From NCBI RefSeq assembly GCF_002723455.1, contig NZ_PDUS01000004.1, positions 201,003-265,002 of the forward strand: DNA of 64,000 bases, read 5' to 3'. Each line of letters opens with the position of its first letter. Position 1 is the stretch's first letter. Below are positions 17,175 through 26,249 of the stretch, one piece after another. The position numbers and the translations under genes were made by a program. The notes under the pieces are model-generated. The model was given only the letters and a program-made list of their open reading frames with translations. It did no database searches and was not told where the DNA came from. The DNA comes from Pseudoalteromonas sp. 3D05 (lineage in GTDB: Bacteria > Pseudomonadota > Gammaproteobacteria > Enterobacterales > Alteromonadaceae).

Positions 17175-17894
17175 TTAGGCGTTCTTAGCCTTTAACTGAG
17201 ATTGAATAAAGAGTTTGGGATTTTGCTGCCAACTGTTTAGGCCATGGCTAAAATCCCAAATACTTCTATCTAATACACTGGCAGGCAACAGCAAGTCATA
17301 CCCTGTTAATTGCTGCAAATGTCGCATTCGATTTGCGAACATTGCAATTAATCCATTAAATTTGCGACCGTTTAAAGATGTATAATTATTGTCTTCTACC
17401 AACCATTCTGATGGGCAATTGCCATTTTTGCAATGTTTTTGAACAACCTGCATAAAAAGGTGGCGCTGTTCTATTAATAGTTTACCCGCTAGCCGCGGTG
17501 AAATATCCATTAAAAAATTATCCGTATCCCTAAGTTTAATGCCTACAGCATTTAACTCAAGGTATTCAAGTCCATGCTCCGCTTTTGGTATTCCGCTATG
17601 GTGCAGATTTTCCCTATTTAATGACCATGAACCATACTTATGATGATACGTAAGTAGCTGCTCTGTGATAATTAAGCTGTAAAATGGCTCTTGCGTCTTT
17701 AAAAAACCAACAAACACGGCAACAAGGCATACACTCACCAAGAAAATCTCTACTATGCTAATCAAACCAGGGCGGAGCAAATTAACCAGCATAATAAACA
17801 CAAGGCCAAATGAGCCAACCAACAGAATTTCCATTCCGTTTTTTGAACCCTGTGAGCGAAGCTTTAAACATAACATTGCGTCTTTAACCATCAT
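17175..17894 (-). CDS. DUF2982 family membrane protein
   Basis: 239 residues. Two adjacent N-terminal membrane helices (about 25-42 and 47-65) are followed by a cytoplasmic part that starts EPFYSLIITEQLLTYHHKYGSW, cut here to its EPFYSLIITEQLL core, resembling a PH-like strand pattern, then LMDISPRLAGKLLIEQRHLF. The C-terminal half has a YTSLNGRKFNGLIAMFANRM segment and ends near SWQQNPKLF. I recognise this as DUF2982, a family found in Vibrio, Shewanella and Pseudoalteromonas, with no known function. It heads a probable two-gene unit with the 110-residue protein. Confidence 0.72.
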   Translation of the reverse strand: MMVKDAMLCLKLRSQGSKNGMEILLVGSFGLVFIMLVNLLRPGLISIVEIFLVSVCLVAVFVGFLKTQEPFYSLIITEQLLTYHHKYGSWSLNRENLHHSGIPKAEHGLEYLELNAVGIKLRDTDNFLMDISPRLAGKLLIEQRHLFMQVVQKHCKNGNCPSEWLVEDNNYTSLNGRKFNGLIAMFANRMRHLQQLTGYDLLLPASVLDRSIWDFSHGLNSWQQNPKLFIQSQLKAKNA

Positions 17895-18122
17895 AATAAA
17901 TCATATAAAAAACAAACATAATTATAGCCCAAATTACTAATTTACGAATTTTCCGACATCGTTCACAGCCAGTTTTCATCTTCATAGGTGCAATTTATCC
18001 TTTGCAAAAAAGGGACAGCGAACGATTTTACGGCTAACTGACAGATTTCTGAGATACACGGGCAGTCTTTTTACGTCGTTATTTCGTACACTAGTGGTAA
18101 TTAATCTTTCGGTATAAATAAG
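17895..18122. other. Divergent intergenic region before the RND operon
   Basis: 228 bp between the divergent DUF2982 gene and the efflux adaptor gene. No regulator gene or clear inverted-repeat operator was seen. Confidence 0.5.
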
Positions 18123-19175
18123 ATGTATTTAAAGCAGTCAGGCAAAGCATTATTTCCATTTATTATCACAGTGTTGATCGGGTTGTGTGTATACCTTTAT
18201 TTGCCAAGCAGCCAGGGTGAACAATTAGGTTTTAAACCAACAGCAACTAAAGTAACAGCTCATACGGTAACCACTCAAGAAAACCCAATCCTTATCGAGG
18301 CTATCGGGAGTGCCCGCGCTAATCAAGCAGTTTACATTAACAGCGCGCAAAGCGACTACATTACTGACATTTACTTTAATGACGGTGATCTCGTTGATAA
18401 AGGGCAAAGACTTGCCCAATTACAATCTCAACAAGAGCAACTTACGGTTAAAGAGCTTGCAATTAACTTACGCGAAGAAGAACGCCAACTTGCCAGGTTA
18501 ACTGAGCTTTCTCGCTCTCAAGCCACCGCTAAATCATTGCTTGAAGAACAGTTATCTCGCGTTGATGCTACCAAAGCACAACTGCAAAATGCAAAAACTA
18601 AACTCGCCGAAATGACTATAACCGCACCGTTCTCTGGTGTTTTAGGTAAACGCCTTATTTCAGTGGGTGCCTTTGTAAATAATAGTACGATATTAACCAG
18701 TTTAGATGATATCAGTATAATCAAGGTTGATTTTAAAGTCCCAGAAAAATACTTAGCTCAACTGGGACTTGGTATGAAAGTGATGACACAAAATGATGCC
18801 TACCCTGATAAAACATTTTCCGGTCAAGTAACTCACATAAGCTCACGTATAGATTCTGTTACGCGCAGCATTGAAGTTACTGCGAGCTTTGTTAATAAAT
18901 CTGGATTATTACGCCCAGGCATGCTTTTAAAAACCGCCTTACAGTTAAGTACGAATAAAGCACTAATGGTGCCTGAAAAGGCTATTATCCCTCAGCAAGA
19001 TAGACACTACGTGTTCCAAATAACCGAAGGTGTTGCTACAAAAGTAGAAGTCCATGTTACTGGCCGACACAACGGCTGGGTAGCAATTGATGAAGGCCTC
19101 AATGATGGTCAACAGGTAGTAACAGAAGGAATTATTAAAATTCGTTCTGGTAGCAAAGTCACAGTGAAGGGGTAA
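18123..19175 (+). CDS. RND efflux periplasmic adaptor (membrane fusion protein)
   Basis: 350 residues. An N-terminal membrane anchor (about 10-28) is followed by a barrel-sandwich/lipoyl half (YINSAQSDYITDIYFNDGDLVDKGQRL, core DGDLVDKGQRLAQL), a coiled-coil hairpin (about 110-155, ARLTELSRSQATAKSLLEEQ), the second lipoyl half (MTITAPFSGVLGKRLISVGAFV) and the beta-barrel and membrane-proximal domains to the end. This is the standard HlyD/AcrA-type adaptor that links an inner-membrane RND pump to an outer-membrane channel. The pump gene follows after 3 bp. No outer-membrane factor is in the window, so a TolC encoded elsewhere is likely used. Confidence 0.92.
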   Translation: MYLKQSGKALFPFIITVLIGLCVYLYLPSSQGEQLGFKPTATKVTAHTVTTQENPILIEAIGSARANQAVYINSAQSDYITDIYFNDGDLVDKGQRLAQLQSQQEQLTVKELAINLREEERQLARLTELSRSQATAKSLLEEQLSRVDATKAQLQNAKTKLAEMTITAPFSGVLGKRLISVGAFVNNSTILTSLDDISIIKVDFKVPEKYLAQLGLGMKVMTQNDAYPDKTFSGQVTHISSRIDSVTRSIEVTASFVNKSGLLRPGMLLKTALQLSTNKALMVPEKAIIPQQDRHYVFQITEGVATKVEVHVTGRHNGWVAIDEGLNDGQQVVTEGIIKIRSGSKVTVKG

Positions 19176-19178
19176 ACA

Positions 19179-22100
19179 GTGAAAATTACTGATACCAGCG
19201 TCAAACGCCCTGTTTTTGCGATCGTTATTAACTTATTACTACTGACTTTCGGTTTAGTGGCATTTTCGATGCTACCACTGCGCGAGTACCCAGATATAGA
19301 ATCACCTATAGTGAGTGTAAGTACTAGCTACACTGGGGCGTCAGCTGAAATTATCGAAACCAAAATAACGCAAGTACTAGAAAACCGTATCTCAGGTATT
19401 GAAGGTATAAAAAGTATTAACTCATCGAGCCGAAATGGCCGTTCTAACATTACCATTGAGTTTAATATTAGCCGCGATATTGATGCTGCATCCAATGATG
19501 TGAGAGAACGTGTTGCTCGTGCGCTAGATAGTCTACCTGAGCAAGTACGACCACCCGAGGTGTCAAAATCAAACAGTGATGAGAGCCCTATCGCTTGGTT
19601 TGTTCTTAACAGTACAACCATGGACTCATTGCAGCTTTCAGATTACGCACAACGCTATATTGTTGACCGCTTAGCTGTTGTAGATGGTGTTTCTAATGTC
19701 CGAGTTGGTGGCGAACGTAAATATGCCATGAAAGTGTGGCTAAACCGCCAAGCAATGGCAGCGCGCGGTATTACTTCAAGTGATATAGAAAATACGCTTC
19801 GCACAGAAAACGTTGAATTACCAGCCGGTGAGATTGAATCTATCGATCGCGACTTCACTGTTCGTACAGCGCGTAGTTACAAAGACCAGCAAGACTTTAG
19901 AAATTTAGTCATTAAGCGTGGCGAAGATGGCTACTTAGTTCGTCTAGGTGAAGTGGCCGATGTACACCTTGAAGCCGCTGATGATGAAAGCCTATTCCGT
20001 GGTAATGGCCGAAACATGATTGGTTTAGGTATTGTAAAGCAAGCAAAAGCAAACACCTTAACCGTGGTTGATAACGCACGCGCTGAACTTGAAAAAATAA
20101 AGCGTAACCTGCCTGAAGGTACGACGATTGAAGACAGCTATGATTCTTCGATCTTCATCAAAGAGTCAATCGATGAGGTGTATCGTACTTTAGCAATCTC
20201 AATGGCATTGGTCGTATTAGTTATTTATCTCTTCTTGGGGAATATACGTGCAACGCTTATTCCTGCAATTACGGTCCCCGTAGCGCTTGTGGGTAGTTTT
20301 ATGTTTTTACTCGCAATGGGTTACTCTATTAACTTACTAACCCTGTTAGCGTTAGTTTTAGCAATCGGACTCGTAGTGGATGATGCAATTGTCATGCTTG
20401 AAAACATTCACCGCAGAATAGAGCTTGGAGAGCCACCACTTTTAGCTGCGTATCGTGGTGCCCGTGAAGTAGGGTTTGCGATTGTTGCAACAACCTTAGT
20501 GCTTATCTCTGTTTTTGTTCCTTTAGTGTTTATGGATGGCCGTATTGGCGCGTTATTCACTGAGTTTGCTATGGCCGTGAGTGCAGCTGTATTCTTCTCA
20601 AGTATTACGGCACTAACACTCTCCCCTGCATTATGTTCAAAAGTTCTTAAACCATCCGAAAAAGAGAGTAAATTCAGCCAAAAAATGGATCTCTTTTTTG
20701 GCAAAATTGAAAATGCCTACAGTAATTCACTGAGGTCAAATATGGCCCGAAAGTGGAGCTTAATACTCACCATGGTATTGGCTGGTTTGGCAAGCTTTAT
20801 GCTGTATCAACAAGTGCCCTCTGAGCTGACTCCGAAAGAAGACCGAGGCACCTTTTTTATTATGATGAGTGGCCCAGAAGGTGCCAGTTATGAAAATAAC
20901 GCCGCCAATATGGCGAAGATAGAAGATCGCCTCTTACCGTACTCTGAGTCAGGCGAACTAAGCCGCGTACTTGTGCGAGTTCCGGGCTGGGGTGGCAATG
21001 GTGGCGTTGCGATTATTGGCATGGCTGACTGGGATGAGCGCAAGCGTTCAACTTGGGAAGTGATGGGTGAAATTAGTGGCAAGATGAGAGAAGTCACTGA
21101 CGTGCGCGCTTTTGCTATAATGCGCCGCGGCATTGGCGGTGGTGGCTCATCTCGCCCTATTGAGTTTGTGTTACAAGGCAATGACTACGCTCAGTTAGCT
21201 GATTGGCGTGACAGAATCATTGAACGAGCAGAGAAGAACCCGGGCTTGGTGCGTATTGATCATGATTACAAAGAAACTTTCCCGCAGTTTTTGATCAACA
21301 TCGACAAAAATAAAGCCGCGGATCTCGGTGTATCAGTTTCTGATATTGGCCGCACGCTTGAAACCATGCTTGGTCAACGCCGTGCTACGACCTTTATTGA
21401 CCGAGGTGAAGAGTACGATGTAATACTCAAAGGAACTAAAGCTGATTTTACCGACCCGACTGATATTTCAAATATCTATTTGAAATCACGTAGCGGTGAG
21501 TTGGTTCCACTCGATAGCATTATTAGCTTAAAAGAAGAAGCGACCGCATCGCGATTAAACCGCTACAACCGCATGCGCTCTATTACTTTAAGTGCAAATT
21601 TAGCGGATGGTTATACATTAGAAGAAGCGCTTAATTTCTTAAACAAAGTCGCAGCAGAAGAAAACGACATAGACGGTGCCGTAGATTATAAAGGTGAATC
21701 TCAACTGTTTTATGAAGGCGCATCTGCCATGACATATGTGTTCATTTTAGCATTAACAGTGACCTTTTTAGTACTTGCAGCGCAGTTTGAGAGTTTTGTT
21801 CACCCATTTGTCATCATGCTTACGGTGCCTCTTGGCTTAGTAGGGGCACTATTTGGCTTATGGTATACAGGTTTAACCCTTAATATTTATAGCCAAATTG
21901 GTATTGTTATGCTGATTGGCCTCAGTGCTAAAAATGGTATTTTGATTGTCGAATTTACCAACCAACTGCGTGACAAAGGCGTTGAGTTTAGTGAGGCTAT
22001 TGTTCAAGCTGCAACACAACGCTTACGTCCTATCATCATGACCTCTTTAACCACGGTTATGAGTTCAGTGCCGCTAGTGTTAGCCAGTGGTCCTGGCGCT

Positions 22101-22277
22101 GAAAGTAGAATGGTAATAGGTGTTGTGGTATTTACAGGGGTCATTGTCGCGACCTTACTAACTCTGTTTATTGTGCCTGCGGCTTACTCTGCGCTTGCAC
22201 GTAATACTCAGTCACCAGAGTTTTTACAACAAAAGCTTAATCAACAAGAAGCTGAAAAGCCGCTTAAAGAAATATAA
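19179..22277 (+). CDS. RND multidrug efflux transporter, HAE1 type
   Basis: 1032 residues, a proton-driven inner-membrane exporter. The GTG start at 19179 lies 8 bases after GAAGGGG and gives MKITDTSVKRPVFA, the family opening. Twelve membrane helices fall in two blocks with two large periplasmic loops. TM4 holds the proton-relay aspartates in GLVVDDAIVMLENIHRR, and the first loop has LPEQVRPPEVSKS and GEIES. The C-terminal half has the GLSAKNGILIVEF and QAATQRLRPIIMTS motifs. Sequence type is nearest to the MexF/VexF-like HAE1 branch, which exports drugs and other hydrophobic compounds; the substrate is not readable. It forms a two-gene operon with the adaptor and is followed by a hairpin. 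Confidence 0.94.
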   Translation: MKITDTSVKRPVFAIVINLLLLTFGLVAFSMLPLREYPDIESPIVSVSTSYTGASAEIIETKITQVLENRISGIEGIKSINSSSRNGRSNITIEFNISRDIDAASNDVRERVARALDSLPEQVRPPEVSKSNSDESPIAWFVLNSTTMDSLQLSDYAQRYIVDRLAVVDGVSNVRVGGERKYAMKVWLNRQAMAARGITSSDIENTLRTENVELPAGEIESIDRDFTVRTARSYKDQQDFRNLVIKRGEDGYLVRLGEVADVHLEAADDESLFRGNGRNMIGLGIVKQAKANTLTVVDNARAELEKIKRNLPEGTTIEDSYDSSIFIKESIDEVYRTLAISMALVVLVIYLFLGNIRATLIPAITVPVALVGSFMFLLAMGYSINLLTLLALVLAIGLVVDDAIVMLENIHRRIELGEPPLLAAYRGAREVGFAIVATTLVLISVFVPLVFMDGRIGALFTEFAMAVSAAVFFSSITALTLSPALCSKVLKPSEKESKFSQKMDLFFGKIENAYSNSLRSNMARKWSLILTMVLAGLASFMLYQQVPSELTPKEDRGTFFIMMSGPEGASYENNAANMAKIEDRLLPYSESGELSRVLVRVPGWGGNGGVAIIGMADWDERKRSTWEVMGEISGKMREVTDVRAFAIMRRGIGGGGSSRPIEFVLQGNDYAQLADWRDRIIERAEKNPGLVRIDHDYKETFPQFLINIDKNKAADLGVSVSDIGRTLETMLGQRRATTFIDRGEEYDVILKGTKADFTDPTDISNIYLKSRSGELVPLDSIISLKEEATASRLNRYNRMRSITLSANLADGYTLEEALNFLNKVAAEENDIDGAVDYKGESQLFYEGASAMTYVFILALTVTFLVLAAQFESFVHPFVIMLTVPLGLVGALFGLWYTGLTLNIYSQIGIVMLIGLSAKNGILIVEFTNQLRDKGVEFSEAIVQAATQRLRPIIMTSLTTVMSSVPLVLASGPGAESRMVIGVVVFTGVIVATLLTLFIVPAAYSALARNTQSPEFLQQKLNQQEAEKPLKEI

Positions 22278-22289
22278 GCAAAAGCGTTG

Positions 22290-22316
22290 AGCGTTGCTAC
22301 ACTTTGCAGCAACGCT
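22290..22316 (+). terminator. Probable terminator after the RND operon
   Basis: Nine-base perfect arms AGCGTTGCT / AGCAACGCT with a nine-base loop, 12 bases after the stop. The downstream tract is pyrimidine-rich but has few runs of T, so strength is uncertain. Confidence 0.6.
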
Positions 22317-22422
22317 TCTCTCCTCTCCTTGCTCTATCTAATCTATGAAATAAAATCCTGCTGTTACCGTTCTTCTGATAGGCTAGAACATGTTAGCGAT
22401 TTAACGTTTTTGGGAGTAAACA

Positions 22423-22956
22423 ATGAGCAAAAAAATTGAAGTAGCAACGTTTGGTGGAGGCTGTTTTTGGTGTATTGATGCTGCTTTTCGCCGTGTAGAA
22501 GGCGTAATGAACGTAAGCTCTGGGTATACTGGTGGCGAAACAGATAACCCTACTTACAAACAGATATGCACTGGACTCTCAGGCCATGCAGAAGTTGTTC
22601 AGCTTGAATTTGATGTAAACCAAATAAGCTACAACACGTTACTAGAGATGTTTTTTACTCTGCATGATGCTACCCAACTAAACCGTCAAGGTAACGATGT
22701 TGGCACCCAGTATCGCAGCGTAATTTATTATCATGATGAGCAGCAACACGTACAAGCAACTGCAATGATCAATGAATTGCAGAAACAGATCCGTGAACCA
22801 ATTGTTACCGAAATAAGCGCAGCGAGTCATTTTTACTCGGCAGAACAATACCACCAAGATTACTACAACGAAAATCCAAACCAAGGATATTGCAGTATAT
22901 TGATTGCACCTAAACTTAAAAAGTTTGAGCTACTTTATGCTGATAAATTAAAGTAA
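22423..22956 (+). CDS. msrA: Peptide-methionine (S)-S-oxide reductase MsrA
   Basis: 177 residues. It reduces methionine-S-sulfoxide in proteins and free form, using thioredoxin. The signature GGGCFWC is at residues 11-17, with catalytic Cys14. Other family segments are VSSGYTGGETDNPTYKQIC, here noted by its GYTGG core, GHAEVVQ, FFTLHDATQLNRQGNDVGTQYRS (core DVGTQYRS) and EQYHQDYY. A GYCS near the end could hold a resolving Cys. No MsrB domain is fused. A GGGAG ribosome site lies upstream of the ATG. The gene is convergent with btuB and shares a terminator. Confidence 0.95.
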   Translation: MSKKIEVATFGGGCFWCIDAAFRRVEGVMNVSSGYTGGETDNPTYKQICTGLSGHAEVVQLEFDVNQISYNTLLEMFFTLHDATQLNRQGNDVGTQYRSVIYYHDEQQHVQATAMINELQKQIREPIVTEISAASHFYSAEQYHQDYYNENPNQGYCSILIAPKLKKFELLYADKLK

Positions 22957-22958
22957 AT

Positions 22959-22986
22959 AAAGCTCGCCAAGTAGGTGGCGAGCTTT
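22959..22986. terminator. Bidirectional terminator (msrA / btuB)
   Basis: Eleven-base perfect arms AAAGCTCGCCA / TGGCGAGCTTT with a six-base loop between convergent genes. Confidence 0.8.
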
Positions 22987-23012
22987 AAACTCAGTGCTAA
23001 TTTTCCTTACTA

Positions 23013-24866
23013 TTAGAACTGGTATTGGGCTCCAACAAACACACGACGCTCTGCTGTGTTGTAGTAATAAATTTCGTCATTTATATAATCGCCATCAACA
23101 TCTTTACCATATGCATCAACGGCGCTGTAGCTTCTATCAAATAGATTCTCTACACGCAGCGACACAGTTAAGTTATCCGTTGCTTGATAATGACCCACTA
23201 GATTCCACAGCGTATAAGAAGGTAATTGAGTTAATTTACCACGGCGATCACCACGGTATTGCATTTCAAGGCCAGCATCAAATGCACCCCACGCTTTATT
23301 AAGCGACCAATTTATACTTTGCTTAGAAACATAAGTCAGCGATTCACCCGTTTGTGTATCATCAGCAGATAAGTAAGTCATATTGAATGCGTGATCAAAG
23401 CCAAATACCTGTTGAATAAAGCTAAATTCAACCCCTTCATGGCGTGCTTGATTAATATTGGTAGGTACCCATTTGCCAGCTGCATTAGGTGCCCAAGCAA
23501 TTTTATTCTCAATGTCACTTCTAAAAATTGCCACATCTAAGCTAATGTCTTTCACGTTTAGTGATAAACCAAGCTCTTGGTTATCAGAAGTCTCAGGGTT
23601 TAGGGCTGGATTGCCTGAACCTGGGTAGTAAAGGTCGTTAAACGAAGGTGATTTAAAACCTGTGCTTTGGCTCACTCTAAACGTTGCTATATCGTTTAGA
23701 TGGTAACCCACAGCGGCTGTGTAAGTTGTTTCATTACCAAACTGCTGATCATCATCTTGACGGAGCGTTAAATTAGCAAGCACCTGCTCATCATCGTAAT
23801 AAGCACCAGCAAAAGCTGCAAACACTTCACGGCTGTCTTTTAAATAACTGCCTGAACTTGTGTTTATTTGGTCTTTATACCAGTTTAAACCACCACTCAA
23901 AGTCAAAACTTGATTTAAAAAATATTGACCATTGTAATCAATTTGCTCACGCTCAGTTTCAAACTTATCAACAACCGTATCGCCGGTATAACTCACTCTT
24001 GAATCATCAGAACTGTCGTTTGAAGTGGCAATATCAATCGAATGGCTGTGGTTTTCAAACGTTTTCTTCCAGCCTAATGATGTTTGATAATTCTCAAATT
24101 CACCTTGCTCAACGGTACTGTCAGCGGGACTATAAGCACTGTCATAGCTAGCCTCCCCTTGAGCATACTGCCCCTGGGCTAAAAATGTACCTAAATACTC
24201 ATCTTGATATGCGATATTAAAGCCGATGTTTTTATTTTCAAAACCATCTTCATCAGGCGCCAACCCTTGCAATACGTCAAAGCCATCGGTTTTTTCATAC
24301 CCTGCGTTTAAAGCTATATCTACATCACTAAACTGCCCACTAGTTGCAAGTTGTAACTGTTTATAAGAATCGGAACCAGCAGTAAGGTCGATCGTCGTGT
24401 TTTGTGCTTTTCGGGTGATAATGTTTATTACGCCCGCTAGCGCATCAGATCCATAAACAGCTGCACGTGAGCCTTTTATTATCTCGACTCTTTCAATGCT
24501 ATTAAGTGGAATATTATTAATACTCTTATAGCCAAGAGTAGCTGAGCCAGTGCGAACCCCGTCAATTAAGATAAGTGTATGGCGTGAGCTTGCGCCGCGT
24601 AAAGACAACCCTGCACTTTGACCAAAGCCACCATTTGCATTGATTTGAAAACCGGCTTCTTTTGATAACAAGCTTGGTAGGTCACGTACATAACTTGATT
24701 CAATGTCTGCACGGTCAATCACCGTGACACTGGCAAGTACATCATTAATGTTTTGTTCAAACTTATTAGCAGAAACCGTAATATGTTCAATAGGTTGTTG
24801 TTCAGCAGACACTGAAAATGATAACGCAGCTGCGATAGCTACGCCTAAAATCGATTTGTTTAGCAT
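23013..24866 (-). CDS. btuB: TonB-dependent vitamin B12 receptor BtuB
   Basis: 617-residue outer-membrane receptor. I chose the ATG at 24866 (GGGGA five bases upstream), since the longer frame runs into the riboswitch. A signal peptide (about 1-21, ending VSA-EQ) precedes a TonB box (EHITVSA) and the plug domain (about 30-140; SLRGASSRHTLILIDGVR, then YGSDALAGVINIITRK). The 22-strand barrel fills the rest and ends in Phe (GAQYQF), as outer-membrane barrels do. The identification as BtuB rests on plug similarity, the length near E. coli BtuB (614), and above all the cobalamin riboswitch just upstream. No other transport or synthesis gene for B12 is next to it. Confidence 0.92.
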   Translation of the reverse strand: MLNKSILGVAIAAALSFSVSAEQQPIEHITVSANKFEQNINDVLASVTVIDRADIESSYVRDLPSLLSKEAGFQINANGGFGQSAGLSLRGASSRHTLILIDGVRTGSATLGYKSINNIPLNSIERVEIIKGSRAAVYGSDALAGVINIITRKAQNTTIDLTAGSDSYKQLQLATSGQFSDVDIALNAGYEKTDGFDVLQGLAPDEDGFENKNIGFNIAYQDEYLGTFLAQGQYAQGEASYDSAYSPADSTVEQGEFENYQTSLGWKKTFENHSHSIDIATSNDSSDDSRVSYTGDTVVDKFETEREQIDYNGQYFLNQVLTLSGGLNWYKDQINTSSGSYLKDSREVFAAFAGAYYDDEQVLANLTLRQDDDQQFGNETTYTAAVGYHLNDIATFRVSQSTGFKSPSFNDLYYPGSGNPALNPETSDNQELGLSLNVKDISLDVAIFRSDIENKIAWAPNAAGKWVPTNINQARHEGVEFSFIQQVFGFDHAFNMTYLSADDTQTGESLTYVSKQSINWSLNKAWGAFDAGLEMQYRGDRRGKLTQLPSYTLWNLVGHYQATDNLTVSLRVENLFDRSYSAVDAYGKDVDGDYINDEIYYYNTAERRVFVGAQYQF

Positions 24867-24880
24867 GAGTTCCCCAAGCC

Positions 24881-24895
24881 TGTGCCCACCGCACA
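24881..24895 (-). promoter_or_regulatory. Expression-platform hairpin before the btuB ribosome site
   Basis: On the minus strand TGTGC-GGTGG-GCACA forms a five-base stem with a five-base loop, ending just a few bases before the GGGGA ribosome site. It lies between the riboswitch aptamer and btuB, where the regulatory stem-loop of cobalamin riboswitches sits. Control of translation start is inferred. Confidence 0.6.
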
Positions 24896-24904
24896 CGCAA
24901 ATAG

Positions 24905-25065
24905 TAAATTACTCCAAGGCCGGTCTCCGGACTCAGCGTGTGCTTAGCACTTGCATTACCGTTGCGGGGGCAGTGTTGGAGTTGCAGTCTTCATGGCTAC
25001 TCACCAACTTCCCGATTATCTCACTAAAAATTTCAATACCTTGAAACCTATACCTTAATATTTAG
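24905..25065 (-). ncRNA. Cobalamin riboswitch upstream of btuB
   Basis: Read on the minus strand the leader carries the conserved series of the class: GGGAAGTTGGTGAG, then CACTGCCCCCGCAACGGTAA (the B12 box), then a variable arm, then GAGTCCGGAGACCGGCC. These are in the right order and spacing for the cobalamin aptamer. It lies directly upstream of btuB and should lower BtuB production when adenosylcobalamin is plentiful. The 5' edge is approximate. Homology is assigned by eye from the consensus. Confidence 0.93.
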
Positions 25066-25204
25066 TAAGCACCTTGGAAATAGGCCGTCATTGTGATGAT
25101 TTTAGGGATAAATGTCAATGGACGGCTATACATCTAAATATTCTGAATTCAGAGTCATAGGTCCTGGGTTCTAGATTTAAAAAATCATCATAAGCTCCAA
25201 ACTA
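25066..25204. other. Spacer between the btuB leader and the yajQ terminator
   Basis: About 140 bp with no gene. It holds the btuB promoter and a 10-base palindrome, CTGAATTCAG, near 25143-25152, of unknown meaning. Confidence 0.45.
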
Positions 25205-25240
25205 AAAAAGCCAAACTACAATACTGTAGTTTGGCTTTTT
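25205..25240 (-). terminator. Strong intrinsic terminator after yajQ
   Basis: Sixteen-base perfect arms (AAAAAGCCAAACTACA and its complement) around a four-base loop, 24 bases after the yajQ stop. A/T runs at both ends would let it act on either strand. Confidence 0.9.
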
Positions 25241-25263
25241 CTAGCTCCTAGCAACCGAGCTTT

Positions 25264-25746
25264 TTAATCTCTAAAGTTTTTAAACTGGAACGGCTGACCT
25301 AACTCAGCGCTACGTACAACTTGCATGGCCTCTTGTAAATCATCACGCTTTTTGCCTGTTACACGTACTTCTTCACCTTGGATAGCGGCTTGTACTTTTA
25401 CTTTTGAGTCTTTAATGGCTTTGACTACTTTTTTAGCTACGTCTTTTTCAATACCTTGCTTAAGCGCGACATTACGAAACACGTTTTTACCTGCACGCGA
25501 AATATCTTGCAACTCAAGGCTTGATACATCCATTCCACGTTTTGAAATTTTGTTCGCTAAAATATCAAATAACTGTAGAACTTGTGAATCAGCTTCTGCT
25601 TTTAATTTGATGGTTTTGTCGTTAAGTTCAATTGATGCGTCAACGCCTCTAAAGTCAAAGCGGGTCTCAAGTTCACGTTTTGCATTATCAACCGCATTTT
25701 GTGCTTCGTTCATTTCTACTTCAGATACAATATCAAAAGAAGGCAT
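25264..25746 (-). CDS. yajQ: YajQ-family nucleotide-binding protein
   Basis: 160 residues, the usual YajQ length. It opens [19 protein letters not shown] and contains [13 protein letters not shown] sequence ([11 protein letters not shown]), [26 protein letters not shown], and the closing [17 protein letters not shown], all diagnostic. Members are cytosolic and have been reported to bind cyclic di-GMP (Xanthomonas, Pseudomonas) or tRNA/nucleotides. It stands alone, with an AGGAGA ribosome site before the ATG and a strong terminator after. With two HD-GYP proteins and an EAL protein in the window, a cyclic di-GMP role is plausible but not shown. Confidence 0.94.
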   Translation of the reverse strand: MPSFDIVSEVEMNEAQNAVDNAKRELETRFDFRGVDASIELNDKTIKLKAEADSQVLQLFDILANKISKRGMDVSSLELQDISRAGKNVFRNVALKQGIEKDVAKKVVKAIKDSKVKVQAAIQGEEVRVTGKKRDDLQEAMQVVRSAELGQPFQFKNFRD

Positions 25747-25898
25747 TCGTCTCTCCTAACAAGATTTAAAAATTAATATGCTTGGGATTATAACGCCAAA
25801 ATTATAAATCTTTACATATTTCTGCATATCGTTCAGGTGCGATGCAAAATTAGTTTGATATACTGTGGCTCTATTTATAGCCAATGTAGGATTTTTTT

Positions 25899-26249
25899 GT
25901 GACTCGGCGTGTTTATCAAGTACTCTTTTTAGTCAGCATAGTGGCCTTTACTTTTTTATTTGCCAAAGAAATAAAAGGCGCTGCAAGCTTATTTCCGCAT
26001 GTTGATAAAGTAGCTCACTTTGGAATCTTTTTTGCCCTTGCTGTCGTAATGGACAAAGCATTTAAACTACCTTTATGGGTGCAAATATTTTTGCTTGCCG
26101 GATATGGGGCTGCCATTGAAGTAATGCAAGGTATGCTCCCTTACCGCCAAGCCTCTGTGGCCGATTTTATTGCTGACTTTGCTGGGGCCGCCAGTTATTT
26201 TGTTATCAAGTTAGCATTTCATATTGGAAAAAAGCCGAGCCATGAGTAA
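25899..26249 (+). CDS. VanZ-like small membrane protein
   Basis: 116 residues with about four membrane helices. The GTG start at 25899 has TAGGA eight bases upstream. The segments HVDKVAHFGIFFALAVVMDKAF and YGAAIEVMQGMLPYRQASVADFIADFAG (cores DKVAHFGIFFALA and RQASVADFIADFAGA) match VanZ-like proteins. The family is named for a teicoplanin-resistance gene, but chromosomal members have no known role and nothing here suggests resistance. The 3' end overlaps panE by eight bases, so the two are co-translated. Confidence 0.82.
   Translation: MTRRVYQVLFLVSIVAFTFLFAKEIKGAASLFPHVDKVAHFGIFFALAVVMDKAFKLPLWVQIFLLAGYGAAIEVMQGMLPYRQASVADFIADFAGAASYFVIKLAFHIGKKPSHE

Noticed and set aside
24866..24896. Ten-residue N-terminal extension of BtuB
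   Set aside because: It falls in the riboswitch expression platform; the signal peptide starts at the ATG at 24866.
25899..26249. VanZ-like gene as antibiotic resistance
   Set aside because: Chromosomal VanZ-like proteins are common without any resistance role, and no van genes are present.
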